The notes: a model not told the origin generated them from the letters alone. A stretch of 50,597 bases of DNA from CAYIHX01 sp964363305 (GCA_964363305.1 CAYIHX010000029.1:1-50597), one strand, 5' to 3'; positions 37,283-45,742 are shown, counted from the stretch's first letter. Program-made: numbers and translations.

Positions 37283-37328
37283 GCAATTCGCTCCGAGAGT
37301 AAAGCGAACGCACTCTATTCGCAAGCGA

Positions 37329-37418
37329 CGGTGCCAGGCACCGTTTGTTACGAAGTTAACATTTGCAGGGTCAAGCCATGCAAATGTTAACTTCCTTAAC
37401 AAACGGTGCCTGGCACCG
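37329..37418. repeat. Long palindromic intergenic repeat (GGTGCCTGGCACC family)
   Basis: The left arm 37329-37367 (CGGTGCCAGGCACCGTTTGT...) and right arm 37379-37418 pair over about 39 bp with a single base of imperfection, enclosing 11 bases. Each end also has its own GGTGCC-GGCACC palindrome. Positions 1-43 of the window hold a partial copy. It lies between two minus-strand genes. Confidence 0.92.
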
Positions 37419-37429
37419 CAGTTTTGAAC

Positions 37430-37777
37430 TTACTCGACGCCAGCTCCAGAGCGAGGCTCGAAGGTGCCTCTCGGAGAGGCACCTTCCGCGCTGCGCATTC
37501 GCACCACGGTGTCTGACTTCCCTTCCTTGCCATCTCGAGAATCCCGCGCGGTCACCGAAGCATCACCGAGATGCTCAACGGTGTTGCCTGCCTTCTCGAT
37601 CCAGTCGCCCAGACGTTTCAGCCCCGAATGCTCGATCTTATCTCCGGCCGACTCGATAATGTCGCCTGCCTTCTTGAGGCCTCCGAGAACCGCTTGCCGA
37701 GCCGACGCCAAAAGCTGCGCGGATCTGCCTTCGTCCTTTGAACTTGAGCTTGAACTGAACTGTTGATTGGTTTCCAT
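37430..37777 (-). CDS. Small amphipathic-helix protein, unknown function
   Basis: The 115-residue product has no signal peptide. Its centre repeats amphipathic 11- to 14-residue patterns (LKKAGDIIESAGDKIEHSG, LKRLGDWIEKAGNTVEHLG), like LEA- or apolipoprotein-type helices. The N-terminus is Ser/Gln-rich. The last residues are encoded by a perfect 11-bp hairpin (37461-37485), which suggests that the C-terminus was altered by insertion of a repeat. The start ATG follows AAAGGGAA. A protective or membrane-surface role is a guess. Confidence 0.6.
   Translation of the reverse strand: METNQQFSSSSSSKDEGRSAQLLASARQAVLGGLKKAGDIIESAGDKIEHSGLKRLGDWIEKAGNTVEHLGDASVTARDSRDGKEGKSDTVVRMRSAEGASPRGTFEPRSGAGVE
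37461..37485. repeat. Perfect 11-bp hairpin inside a gene 3' end
   Basis: AAGGTGCCTCT (37461-37471), loop CGG, AGAGGCACCTT (37475-37485). It contains GGTGCC...GGCACC like the adjacent repeat and is translated as part of the small protein's C-terminus. A terminator is unlikely as no T-run follows. Confidence 0.75.
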
Positions 37778-38033
37778 TTTCGATTCCCTTTCGTGTGGTT
37801 GTTGTTCGAGACGAGAAATAGCTAAGCAAGGAGCGTACCGTGACCAGATGTTCCTTATTTACCCATTGAAGACTCAGTCAAACTCTTCAGATTCGAACGC
37901 TGTCTGCTTGGTGCGCAAGACGAGCAAGTAGACGAACCGACCCTTGGGCTGGGTTGGTCGGAGCCGAAGCACTCATGGTGGGGAGCTACGAGCGCTCCAG
38001 AGACGATTCAGAGACGTTTTTCCGGCAGAACAG

Positions 38034-38450
38034 CTAGCCGTCCAACGCGACCTTGTGGGTATCAAACCATTCCATCAGCTGATCCTTGGTCACGTGCCCG
38101 GAGGCGCAATTTTCAATGACTTCCGCCAAGGCGTCGTAGTTCTTCGCTTGATCTACGGGATACGCAAGGTCCCATCCGTTCTCGTTCAGAAAGGCGATGC
38201 CCACCAGAGCGCCCGTGCGTTTGTTCCCGTCCATGAAGGCGTGACTTTTCACGAGGTAAAAACACAGGGCACCGGCCACGCGGGCGAGCCCACCGGCGAC
38301 GAAAGGATAGGTACCTGGATAAAACGCGGAGTGAATGGCACTCTCGACTTTCCCAATGCCGTAGCAGTGGTGCGGATTTCCATCCTGCTCACAAATATAT
38401 TTATTCGCAGCTACAACCTGTTGCGTGTCTGGAATCGCGACCCGCTTCAC
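38034..38450 (-). CDS. doc: Doc-type Fic toxin
   Basis: The 138-residue protein has the Fic/Doc active-site motif HAFMDGNKRTGA (His70 to Arg78), with Ala in place of the usual Pro. Doc phosphorylates EF-Tu and so blocks translation, whereas most Fic proteins AMPylate; the short length and gene context fit Doc. The GTG start at 38450 overlaps the antitoxin stop (GTGA). The toxin is intact, unlike the other toxin in this window. Confidence 0.88.
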   Translation of the reverse strand: MKRVAIPDTQQVVAANKYICEQDGNPHHCYGIGKVESAIHSAFYPGTYPFVAGGLARVAGALCFYLVKSHAFMDGNKRTGALVGIAFLNENGWDLAYPVDQAKNYDALAEVIENCASGHVTKDQLMEWFDTHKVALDG

Positions 38451-38674
38451 TTCAGCTTATCCATCGCATTCTTATGCTTCTTGTGAGCCTTAGCGATGGT
38501 TTGCTCCCACTTCTTGGAATTAATGGGCTCAAGCTCTATGGACTGCGGTTCCGAGATAAACTTCTCAACCGCGATGTTGATGAGCTGAGAGAACTTGATG
38601 TCGTTTTTCTCGATATACTCTTCGACCTTAGATTCTAATTCGTCGTCAAAACGGACGGTTTTCGGCAGACCCAT
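38447..38674 (-). CDS. RHH-type antitoxin of the Doc toxin
   Basis: The 75-residue product starts LPKTVRFDDELESKVEEYIE, a ribbon-helix-helix beginning, and ends with a basic helical tail (KKWEQTIAKAHKKHKNAMDK) that likely blocks the toxin. The ATG at 38674 with AGAGGTG 6 bp upstream is preferred to a GTG at 38683. It probably binds the palindrome at 38687-38706 to repress its own promoter. The canonical Phd antitoxin is not RHH, so this is a hybrid-type pairing. Confidence 0.8.
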   Translation of the reverse strand: MGLPKTVRFDDELESKVEEYIEKNDIKFSQLINIAVEKFISEPQSIELEPINSKKWEQTIAKAHKKHKNAMDKLK

Positions 38675-38686
38675 AGCGGACACCTC

Positions 38687-38706
38687 TTGTATTTATTATA
38701 ATACAA
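38687..38706 (-). promoter_or_regulatory. Operator/promoter of the Doc-antitoxin operon
   Basis: TTGTATT-TATTAT-AATACAA is a perfect 7-bp inverted repeat 12 bp before the antitoxin ATG. On the minus strand it holds TATAAT, a -10-like element, so a bound repressor would block RNA polymerase. The pairing with the RHH protein is inferred from position. Confidence 0.6.
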
Positions 38707-38806
38707 TCGAACACAAATCACAATAATTGCGCCCCACAACAGGGGTTGGTTCATGTGTAGCGACCGGTGAGTCCGCTAAGTCATTGAAAAGATACGCTGA
38801 AATTTT

Positions 38807-38895
38807 TGGTGCCGAGGGCGGGACTCGAACCCGCACGCCCCTTGCGGGACTCAGGATTTTAAGTCCTGTGCGTCTACCAATTTCGCCACCCCGGC
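38807..38895 (-). tRNA. tRNA-Leu(TAA)
   Basis: On the minus strand the acceptor GCCGGGG is followed by GGCGAAATTGGTAGACGC (D arm), an anticodon loop CTTAAAA with TAA, a long variable arm (GTCCCGCAAGGGGC) and a T-arm GGGTTCGAGTCCC. It ends with encoded CCA. A class II leucine tRNA. Confidence 0.95.
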
Positions 38896-38916
38896 AAGGG
38901 ATTGAATCGCGAGACT

Positions 38917-39891
38917 CTACGAAAGCCCCAAAGTTGTCGCCGAGCCGAGGCGCTTTCGCAAGTCCTGGATGGCGTGGCAGGCTCCGTCCGTGTCCACGAT
39001 CACGAAAACGTGCATGCCCGGCGCCCCATAGCTCCGCAGCCGATCGACCAGCTCATGGAAAAGCTCGAGCCCGATGGCCGCCGAATCCGGCGACTCCTTC
39101 TCCGGCAAGCGAGCCAACGTGGCCTCTGGCACTCGCACGCGGAATTTCTTCATCATGCGCTCGGCCTGCGTGCGGGATTTCAGCAGCCGCGTCCCCGGCA
39201 GGATCGGCACGCGCACGCCGACGCGATCCAGCCCCTCGACGAACCGCCCGTAAGCCTCCGCGTCGAACAGCATGTCCGTGATGCCATAATCCGCGCCCGC
39301 CTCAGCCTTCAGCTGGAAGAAGCGAAAGCGCTCTTCCTCGTTCGGGTGCTCCGGATAAGCCGCCGCCCCGATGCAGAAATCCGTATGCTCACGAATATCC
39401 GCCGCTGGCCCATTCACGCGGTCGAGAAAGCGCCCCTCGTTCATGCCCCGAATCTGGAGGATCAACTCATGCGCGTAAGAGTAACCGCCCTCGCGGGCCT
39501 TCCAATCTCCCTGGCCATCGGGCGGATCGCCTCGCAGGGCTAGCACGTTGCGAATCCCGAAATAGTGATAGTCGATCAGCTGATTCTCGACCTCGTGGCG
39601 AGTCAGATCGCGGCAGGTAAAATGCGCGACCGCCGGACGCTTGAACCCCTCTTTGATCGCTTGCGCGATCGGGAGACTGCCCCCGCGCAGGCTGCCTCCG
39701 GCACCCTTCGTCACGGAGAGAAACTCAGCACCGGCTTCGACCAGGCGCTGCACCTGGGAAAGCACTTGAACCTGCTCGGCTCCATTGCGAGGAGGAATGA
39801 CCTCCGCCGACACAGTAAAGCGTCCGCGCGCGAGCACGTCGGTCAGCTTCACATCAGGACGAAAAAGTTGGGTCATGGGTGCCGGTGTCAT
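38917..39891 (-). CDS. metF: Methylenetetrahydrofolate reductase
   Basis: MetF reduces 5,10-methylene-THF to 5-methyl-THF with FAD, supplying methyl groups for methionine. The 324-residue protein shows FTVSAEVIPPRNGAE (E for the catalytic Glu region), HFTCRDLTRHEVENQL and NVLALRGDPPDG, then the DFCIGAAAYPEHPNEE segment and the KAEAGADYGITDMLFD segment. The ATG at 39891 has GGGGAT upstream; ATG 39876 would remove five residues. It lies directly beside tRNA-Leu(TAA), downstream of greB on the same strand. Confidence 0.95.
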   Translation of the reverse strand: MTPAPMTQLFRPDVKLTDVLARGRFTVSAEVIPPRNGAEQVQVLSQVQRLVEAGAEFLSVTKGAGGSLRGGSLPIAQAIKEGFKRPAVAHFTCRDLTRHEVENQLIDYHYFGIRNVLALRGDPPDGQGDWKAREGGYSYAHELILQIRGMNEGRFLDRVNGPAADIREHTDFCIGAAAYPEHPNEEERFRFFQLKAEAGADYGITDMLFDAEAYGRFVEGLDRVGVRVPILPGTRLLKSRTQAERMMKKFRVRVPEATLARLPEKESPDSAAIGLELFHELVDRLRSYGAPGMHVFVIVDTDGACHAIQDLRKRLGSATTLGLS

Positions 39892-39968
39892 CGATCCCCA
39901 GGGTGTCGCGCAGAAGCGCGGGGCTCGTCAATAGGAGAATCACGATCGAGGGCCAGGCTACGAACGCG

Positions 39969-40523
39969 CTACTCGTAGCGAATTTCAAGAATCTCCAGCT
40001 CGGTTTCTCCCTGGGGGGTTCGAAACGAAACCACCTCGCCCACGCGATGATTCAGCACGGCGCGCGCGATCGGGGCGATCCAGCTCACCTGCCCGGCCGG
40101 CACATCCGCCTCGTCGATGCCGACGATCTGAAAATCACGCTTCTTCCCGTTGTCATCTTCAACTTTCACCTTGGCGCCAAATAAAACCCGGTCACTCGCC
40201 TGCTTGGCCGGATCAACCACTTCAGCCGCCTCGAGCCGCTTGGTAAGAAAGCGAATCCTGCGGTCGATCTCTCGCATGCGTCGTTTGCCGTAGATGTAAT
40301 CGCCGTTCTCCGAACGATCCCCATTTGAGGCCGCCCACGAAACGGTTTTCACGACCTCGGGCCGATCGACGTGCAACAGGCGATGAAGCTCCTCGCGCAG
40401 CTTCGCCGCCCCGGTGGGAGTCATGTAGTTCTTAGTGCCCTGAGGAAGGGAGTTCTCCTCCTCGGGAAGGGCTTCTTCCATCGATTCTTCGGGCGTGTCT
40501 TCTTTCGTAAACGCTTTGCTCAT
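39969..40523 (-). CDS. greB: Transcription elongation factor GreB
   Basis: GreB rescues stalled RNA polymerase by stimulating cleavage of the nascent RNA end. The 184-residue protein has an acidic N-terminal extension (about 30 residues) before the coiled-coil with GDRSENGDYIYGKRRMREID, the GreB-specific tip region with two acidic residues, and a C-terminal FKBP-like domain (FGAKVKVEDDNGKKRDFQIVG). It is longer than E. coli GreB (158 residues) because of the N-terminal extension. The start follows GAGAG and is divergent from the namZ-like gene. Confidence 0.93.
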   Translation of the reverse strand: MSKAFTKEDTPEESMEEALPEEENSLPQGTKNYMTPTGAAKLREELHRLLHVDRPEVVKTVSWAASNGDRSENGDYIYGKRRMREIDRRIRFLTKRLEAAEVVDPAKQASDRVLFGAKVKVEDDNGKKRDFQIVGIDEADVPAGQVSWIAPIARAVLNHRVGEVVSFRTPQGETELEILEIRYE

Positions 40524-40630
40524 GGTGTTCTCTCAGTTGAGCAGTTTAGCGCGTTCGCGGCGGGTTCCGCATCGGCAAGTTTTGCCGCGCCGGAGTTGAT
40601 GTTTTTCCGCCCTCGCGGCACCATGAAGGC

Positions 40631-41836
40631 ATGAAACTCGGACTCGAAGTTCTGCTGACGGACGTCGCCCTTCAGAAAGCTCTCGCCGGTCGGCGAGTCG
40701 CCCTCGTGGCGCATCCGGCTTCAGTCACCGAAGATCTCACGCACTCGATCGACGCGCTGAAACGCGTGCCCGGCATCCGACTGACGAGCGCCTTCGGCCC
40801 GCAGCACGGCATGCGCGGCGATAAGCAAGACAACATGGTCGAGAGCGACGACTCCATCGACCCGGTTCATGACATCCCGGTTTTCAGCCTGTACGGCCGC
40901 GTTCGCAGGCCCACCGCCGCGATGCTCGACACGTTTGACGTCGTGCTCTTCGATCTGCAAGACGTCGGTTGCCGCATCTACACGTTCCTCACGACTCTGT
41001 TCTACGTCATGGAAGACTGCGCCCGTGCCGGCAAAGCGGTGTGGGTACTCGACCGACCCAATCCGGCCGGCCGCGAAATCGAAGGAACGCTCTTGGGCCC
41101 GGATTGGTACAGCTTCGTCGGCGGCGCACGCATCCCGATGCGGCATGGCCTGACCCTCGGCGAGATCGGGCGCTGGTATCTGCGCGAGAAAAAGCTCGAT
41201 CTCGATTTTCGGGTGATCGCCATGGAGGGCTACGACCCGACGCATGGGCCCGGCCACGGCTGGCCGGTCGGCTCGAGATCATGGGTGAATCCCAGCCCGA
41301 ACGCGTCGTCGTTGAACATGGTGCGCTGCTATCCGGGCACGGTGATGCTCGAAGGCACGACTCTCTCGGAGGCGCGCGGCACGACGATTCCGCTGGAAGC
41401 GATGGGCGCGCCGGATGTCGATGCGACGCTGTGGCTGCGCGAGATGTCGCGTATAGAGCCCCGGTGGATGGAAGGGTGCCGACTCCGCCCGTGCTCGTTC
41501 TTGCCCATGTTTCAAAAGCATGCGGGCGCGCTCTGCAACGGATTTCAGATCCACGTCGACACGGATGGGTACGCCCCGGCGCGTTTCCGCCCGTACCGGC
41601 TGCAAGCGCTGGCGTTCAAGGCGCTGCGCTCGTTGCGCGCGGACTACCCGCTCTGGCGTGACTTCGCGTACGAGTACGAGCGCGACCGCCTGGCCATCGA
41701 CCTGATCAACGGCGGCCCTGGGCTGCGCGAGTGGGTCGACGACGCAGCCGCCGGGCCCGCGGATTTCGACGCGTTGTGCGCGCGCGACGAGGCCGCCTGG
41801 CGCGCGGCTTCGCGTGAGTTTCTGCTCTATCCGTAA
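40631..41836 (+). CDS. NamZ-like exo-beta-N-acetylmuramidase (DUF1343)
   Basis: The 401-residue protein matches DUF1343 (PF07075): GPQHGMRGDKQDNM, VFSLYGRVRRPT, DVVLFDLQDVGCRIYTFLTT, VLDRPNPAG and a C-terminal segment around FRPYRLQALAFKALR. NamZ removes N-acetylmuramic acid from the ends of peptidoglycan fragments. I see no signal peptide, so it would act in the cytoplasm on recovered muropeptides, unlike Bacillus NamZ, which is exported. The start is ATG 40631 after GAAGG. Confidence 0.85.
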   Translation: MKLGLEVLLTDVALQKALAGRRVALVAHPASVTEDLTHSIDALKRVPGIRLTSAFGPQHGMRGDKQDNMVESDDSIDPVHDIPVFSLYGRVRRPTAAMLDTFDVVLFDLQDVGCRIYTFLTTLFYVMEDCARAGKAVWVLDRPNPAGREIEGTLLGPDWYSFVGGARIPMRHGLTLGEIGRWYLREKKLDLDFRVIAMEGYDPTHGPGHGWPVGSRSWVNPSPNASSLNMVRCYPGTVMLEGTTLSEARGTTIPLEAMGAPDVDATLWLREMSRIEPRWMEGCRLRPCSFLPMFQKHAGALCNGFQIHVDTDGYAPARFRPYRLQALAFKALRSLRADYPLWRDFAYEYERDRLAIDLINGGPGLREWVDDAAAGPADFDALCARDEAAWRAASREFLLYP

Positions 41837-41902
41837 GGCCACTGGCGCCAGGACTGAGGAACCATCGGAACTACGAGTCGCTCGACCTCGAGGCGCATGG
41901 CA

Positions 41903-41971
41903 GTTCACAAGATGTGAACCCAATTCGAGATCCGTCGGAGAATTTGTCGATTTTGTTCACATTTCGTGAAC
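41903..41971. repeat. REP-like hairpin pair, left of the RAYT gene
   Basis: GTTCACA-AGA-TGTGAAC (41903-41919) and GTTCAC-ATTTC-GTGAAC (41955-41971) form two hairpins 35 bp apart. The same pair, in the same orientation and spacing, stands to the right of the RAYT gene at 42916-42985. The arrangement is like BIMEs recognised by RAYTs. Confidence 0.88.
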
Positions 41972-41986
41972 CCGCGCCTGATCGTT

Positions 41987-42883
41987 TCAGCTCTTCAGCC
42001 GGGGATCCGCGGCAAAAAGTGGGAGGATCGCGCGCATCCTCTGATGCCGGGCCGCCAATCCGCGGCCCTCCATTTTGAGCCACCTCGCAAATCGAGCGAC
42101 ATAGCTCGGACTCACATGGAGCGCGTCGGCAATCTCCCGCGACCTGAAGTCCCCGACCGCCAACACATCCACCAACAAACGCCGACGCTCCACCCCCTGA
42201 TCCAGAACCGTTTTCCAATCGCCGATTCGCTCGATGGCGATCCAGGCGCGAAGAAATTGCTCCATCGAAACGCTCGATATTTTTCGCGGGATCGAGAGAC
42301 GCTCCAGGGCCCATTCGCCAGTCAGTCCCCCATTCACCTCAGGAAAAGGAGTTCCCCGCAGCAGAGCGGTCGACTCATCCGCTGAGACGTACCGATGAAA
42401 TTTCCTCGCCTGGTCGCCTCGTGACCATGGCAAGAGTTTTTTTCCGCCCTCGATACCCGGCCAGCGATTCAATCCTAAATCGAGCCATTCACGATGGGTC
42501 GACCACGGCCACTCCAGCGGATCTCTGACCAGTCCGGCACGACACGGGTTGAGATGGATATAGCGAATGTCACGCAGCCATTTCTCGCGGTCACGCGTCG
42601 GGGTCGGCAAATCCGGCACATGCCACCGAACTTTTCCGGCTGTGCCAAACCGTCGCTCGAAACGATGAAGGAGGTGCTTCACTTGGGTCAGTCGCGCGCC
42701 GACATCGGTGGTTGCCTCAGAGGCGTGGAGATGATCAGGCATAACGCAGCTCGCTTCGACCTGCGGGAAGAGCCCGTTCCATTCCCCCCACAGCCAGGCG
42801 AACTGGTCGCGCGACTCCAAACGTTCTCCAATGCCCTTCATGCTCACTGCCCAGTGCCAACGAAGTGTCCAACTCATGACCAT
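41987..42883 (-). CDS. REP-associated tyrosine transposase (RAYT)
   Basis: The 298-residue protein is an IS200/IS605-type Y1 HUH transposase of the RAYT group. The HUH motif is MPDHLH (His51, His53) and the nucleophile is probably Tyr108 in DIRYIHLNP, followed by the family-typical CRAGLVRDPLEWPWSTHREW. The C-terminal part contains a helix-turn-helix (REIADALHVSPSYVARFARW). RAYTs are single-copy domesticated transposases that mobilise REP sequences. Two copies of a REP-like hairpin pair flank the gene within 20-40 bp on each side, as expected for its substrate. Confidence 0.92.
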   Translation of the reverse strand: MVMSWTLRWHWAVSMKGIGERLESRDQFAWLWGEWNGLFPQVEASCVMPDHLHASEATTDVGARLTQVKHLLHRFERRFGTAGKVRWHVPDLPTPTRDREKWLRDIRYIHLNPCRAGLVRDPLEWPWSTHREWLDLGLNRWPGIEGGKKLLPWSRGDQARKFHRYVSADESTALLRGTPFPEVNGGLTGEWALERLSIPRKISSVSMEQFLRAWIAIERIGDWKTVLDQGVERRRLLVDVLAVGDFRSREIADALHVSPSYVARFARWLKMEGRGLAARHQRMRAILPLFAADPRLKS

Positions 42884-42915
42884 GGTCGTTCGCAGGAAGC
42901 GTGCCCCTGGGCCCA

Positions 42916-42985
42916 GGTTCGCAAAATGTGAACCAGAATGGGGAATTTGCCCAAATTTCAGCGTTTTTGTTCACATTTCGTGAAC
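42916..42985. repeat. REP-like hairpin pair, right of the RAYT gene
   Basis: GGTTCGCA-AAA-TGTGAACC (42916-42934, one G-T mismatch) and GTTCAC-ATTTC-GTGAAC (42969-42985) repeat the left pair. The second hairpin plus GTGAACCCGC is identical to the left copy, so the flanks are direct copies. Confidence 0.88.
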
Positions 42986-43112
42986 CCGCAAATAAACGCA
43001 CCGCCCAAGATGGCGATCGATTTCAGGATGCCCAGCATAAAAGGCGGACTCTGCGGGGGCTCCCTCACCAAAACCTTGCGCAAAGCCCCGCCCTCAGAGA
43101 CACCTTCTCCTC

Positions 43113-44342
43113 ATGATGAATCCGCTCGCCCTCGTCGCGTCGCTCTTCCTGGTGCAGACCTTCCCCGTCGAGACCGATCTCCTCGCGCCGGGCATCCCCG
43201 AAACGCACACGGTCTGGGTCGAGATGATCCGCGCGGCACGGAAAGAGATCCGCATCGGCCAGTTCTACGTTTCGAACGCACCGAATTCGCGGCTCGAACC
43301 CGTTCTCAAAGCCCTGGAAACGAAGGCCGCACAGGGCGTGAAGGTGAAACTGCTGCTCGATGAATCGATGCTCTCGAACGATCGGGCCACGTACGACCGC
43401 CTGCGATCGAAGCCCGGAATCGAAGTACGCGCCTACCCGCTCAAGCGACTCACCGGCGGCATCATTCACGCCAAGTACTTCACGATCGACGGCGAGAAGC
43501 TCTTCGTCGGCAGTCAGAATCTCGACTGGCGCGCGCTCGAGCACATTCACGAGATGGGCCTCATGGTGAAAGATCCGGTCCCCACGCGTGCGCTCGACCG
43601 CATCTTTGACATCGACTGGGAGATCGCGCGCACGGGGCATCTGCCGACCCCCAAAGAACTCGAAAGCTACGCGTTGCCCGAGGCGGGGGCCGCCAGCCCT
43701 CGGCAAGCGAGCGGGACTCAGCCCAACGGAGAGCGCAAAGGCGGTCCCGCCGCCCAGTCCGAGTCGGAGACGCAGGTGGAGGTCGTGGCCAGCCCACCGG
43801 AACTGACGCCGCCGGGAATCACGCCCGCGCTCGACCGCCTGATTGAACTGCTCGGCTCGGCACAAGAGTCGATCGAGATCCAAGTCATGGATTTCTCTCT
43901 GAAGAGGTACGGCGAGAAAAAAGAACCCTGGGAGGTGCTCGACCGCGCGCTCAAGGACGCCGCAGCCCGCAAGGTCGAGGTTCGCCTGCTGGTCGCCGAC
44001 TGGAGCACGACCGGCTCCGACCTCGCCACGCTCAAAAGTCTCGCGGCGACTCCGGGCATCGAGGTTTCAGTATGCAAGATTCCGCAGTCAACAAAGGGCT
44101 TCATCCCCTTTTCGCGGGTCATTCACTCGAAGTACCTCATCGTCGACCGCAAGACGCTCTGGCTCGGCACCAGCAACTGGAGCCACGGCTACTTCATGAA
44201 TTCGCGCAACGTCGAGCTCGTCGTTCAAAACCCGCGCCTCGCCCGGCAAGCGCTCGGGGTTTTCGAGCGGCTCTGGTCGCAGCCGTTCGCGCAAATCGTC
44301 ACGCAGAGCTCGCAGTTTCCGCCGCCGCGCAAAGGCGAGTAG
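43113..44342 (+). CDS. Phospholipase D-like protein with two HKD motifs
   Basis: The 409-residue protein has two PLD halves. HKD motif 1 is HAKYFTID (His119, Lys121, Asp126) with GSQN downstream; HKD motif 2 is HSKYLIVD (His338, Lys340, Asp345) with GTSN. A Pro/Ala/Glu/Ser linker (about 190-230) joins them. The N-terminus (MMNPLALVASLFLVQTFPVE) is a likely signal peptide. PLD-fold enzymes cleave phosphodiesters by transphosphatidylation or hydrolysis; lipid, cardiolipin or nucleic acid substrates are all possible. It stands alone between the RAYT and the next gene. Confidence 0.88.
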   Translation: MMNPLALVASLFLVQTFPVETDLLAPGIPETHTVWVEMIRAARKEIRIGQFYVSNAPNSRLEPVLKALETKAAQGVKVKLLLDESMLSNDRATYDRLRSKPGIEVRAYPLKRLTGGIIHAKYFTIDGEKLFVGSQNLDWRALEHIHEMGLMVKDPVPTRALDRIFDIDWEIARTGHLPTPKELESYALPEAGAASPRQASGTQPNGERKGGPAAQSESETQVEVVASPPELTPPGITPALDRLIELLGSAQESIEIQVMDFSLKRYGEKKEPWEVLDRALKDAAARKVEVRLLVADWSTTGSDLATLKSLAATPGIEVSVCKIPQSTKGFIPFSRVIHSKYLIVDRKTLWLGTSNWSHGYFMNSRNVELVVQNPRLARQALGVFERLWSQPFAQIVTQSSQFPPPRKGE

Positions 44343-44521
44343 CGAGCTCCTCTGTCCACTCCGCTGGCCGAATCCGTGGCTGACCATTTTTTCGACAGCC
44401 CTGCCTAATCTCTCGACACCTCGCTAAAGCCTAAACGTTCGACGAACTCTATCTTCCGGTTTTTACTGGCGCTCTGCCTGGCACGCCGGTTGCTCTTCTT
44501 CAGCTCAAAGAGGAGTCATCC

Positions 44522-45742
44522 ATGAAGGGCAATTGGAAGTACATTTCGATCACGGGTCTCATCGCATTCGCGCCGCTCACGGCCTGGGCTCAGACCCCGG
44601 TCAACTCAGCCGGTGGAACCGCGAATACCCGCATTCAAAACTGGGACCTCGGCATTCAAGGAACGCCCGTTCGAGTCAGCAACATGACCCCCGCGTTCGA
44701 AGCGGGCTACCTGCATGAGAACGGCGGCCAGGGCGCGACGGTCTCGGGCCGAGCGCGGCTCAGGTTCGGAGTCGGCCTTTCGGAAAATCGGAGCGATGAT
44801 TACGACCATCGAGGCACCCCCACTCAATTCGCTCCCCTCACTTTGAACCCCGGCGTAAATCTTCGAGTCAGCAGCGTTTCAGCGAACCCAGGGGGCTCGC
44901 CCTTCACCTCAGACTCCGTACTCAGAACCCGAGCCGATGTCTCAGGTCTCGCTCTCGTTTCCATTCGAAATGAGTATGGCGCAGGGTCTCTTCGGCACGT
45001 TGTGCCGATCCCCGCGGATCTCGCGGAGCGCCAAGCGGAGGCCCATCGAGAATACGATCAGGCGGGCGGCGACGATAACTACGGTGGGAATGAAATCAGA
45101 TGGGCTATAAAAAAGGATCGTTTAAATGCGGCGCAAGAGGCCGTGCGCGAATACCTCAGAGCACACGGCTCTCCGCACACCGTCGCCAGCTTCGATCTGT
45201 TGCAGGTGGGCTTCACGCACGAGAGTGACCCCACGCTCGGCGTGCGCCGTAACGGCGTCGCGATTGACTTCCTTTCGGTGGATGTCCAAGGCTCCGGCCG
45301 CTTCACCTCGAGCGATCGCCCCACCCCCGTTCTGATCGACTTCTGCGCCCGTGCGCACGGACGCGTCATCATCGGAGAATCTTCAGTACGCGACGTCAAT
45401 GGAACCTCTTCTGGTGGCGTGGACGCCATCAGCTCCAACTTTGACACAGGCTTCGTCGCCGCGGCTTGCCTCGGGCTCGGCATCGAAGGCGTCGGAATGG
45501 TGCGAAACACGGTGGGCGTGAACGTCGGATACGCCGATGGCGGTGACGATGGCCGCCTCACCCGCGTCGCGGTCTCCAATCGCCTCGCCGTAGAACAGAT
45601 CGCGGGCACGCCGATCAACGTCGCCTGGACGTATGAGCATAGTGAAGCAGGCGGTCACTCCTACAACGCGGACGGCGAAACGACCGGCACGGTCGACAAC
45701 ATCCGCAACACGAACTACCTCACCGTCGGTGGCGCGCTGTAA
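44522..45742 (+). CDS. Exported beta-rich, outer-membrane-like protein
   Basis: The 406-residue product has a signal peptide (MKGNWKYISITGLIAFAPLTAWAQ) and a strand-rich, Asn/Gly/Asp-rich mature part with many alternating hydrophobic segments (RLRFGVGLSENRSDDY, VGMVRNTVGVNVGYADGGDD, NTNYLTVGGAL). This looks like an outer-membrane barrel; I do not recognise the family. AAAGAGGAGTC precedes the ATG. A long helix-rich part about residues 165-225 interrupts the strands. The C-terminus does not end in Phe. Confidence 0.6.
   Translation: MKGNWKYISITGLIAFAPLTAWAQTPVNSAGGTANTRIQNWDLGIQGTPVRVSNMTPAFEAGYLHENGGQGATVSGRARLRFGVGLSENRSDDYDHRGTPTQFAPLTLNPGVNLRVSSVSANPGGSPFTSDSVLRTRADVSGLALVSIRNEYGAGSLRHVVPIPADLAERQAEAHREYDQAGGDDNYGGNEIRWAIKKDRLNAAQEAVREYLRAHGSPHTVASFDLLQVGFTHESDPTLGVRRNGVAIDFLSVDVQGSGRFTSSDRPTPVLIDFCARAHGRVIIGESSVRDVNGTSSGGVDAISSNFDTGFVAAACLGLGIEGVGMVRNTVGVNVGYADGGDDGRLTRVAVSNRLAVEQIAGTPINVAWTYEHSEAGGHSYNADGETTGTVDNIRNTNYLTVGGAL

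Noticed and set aside
38807..38895. tRNA-Leu(UAA) as the right attachment site of the tRNA-Leu(GAG) island
   Set aside because: The sequences beyond normal tRNA-Leu similarity do not match and core genes lie between them.
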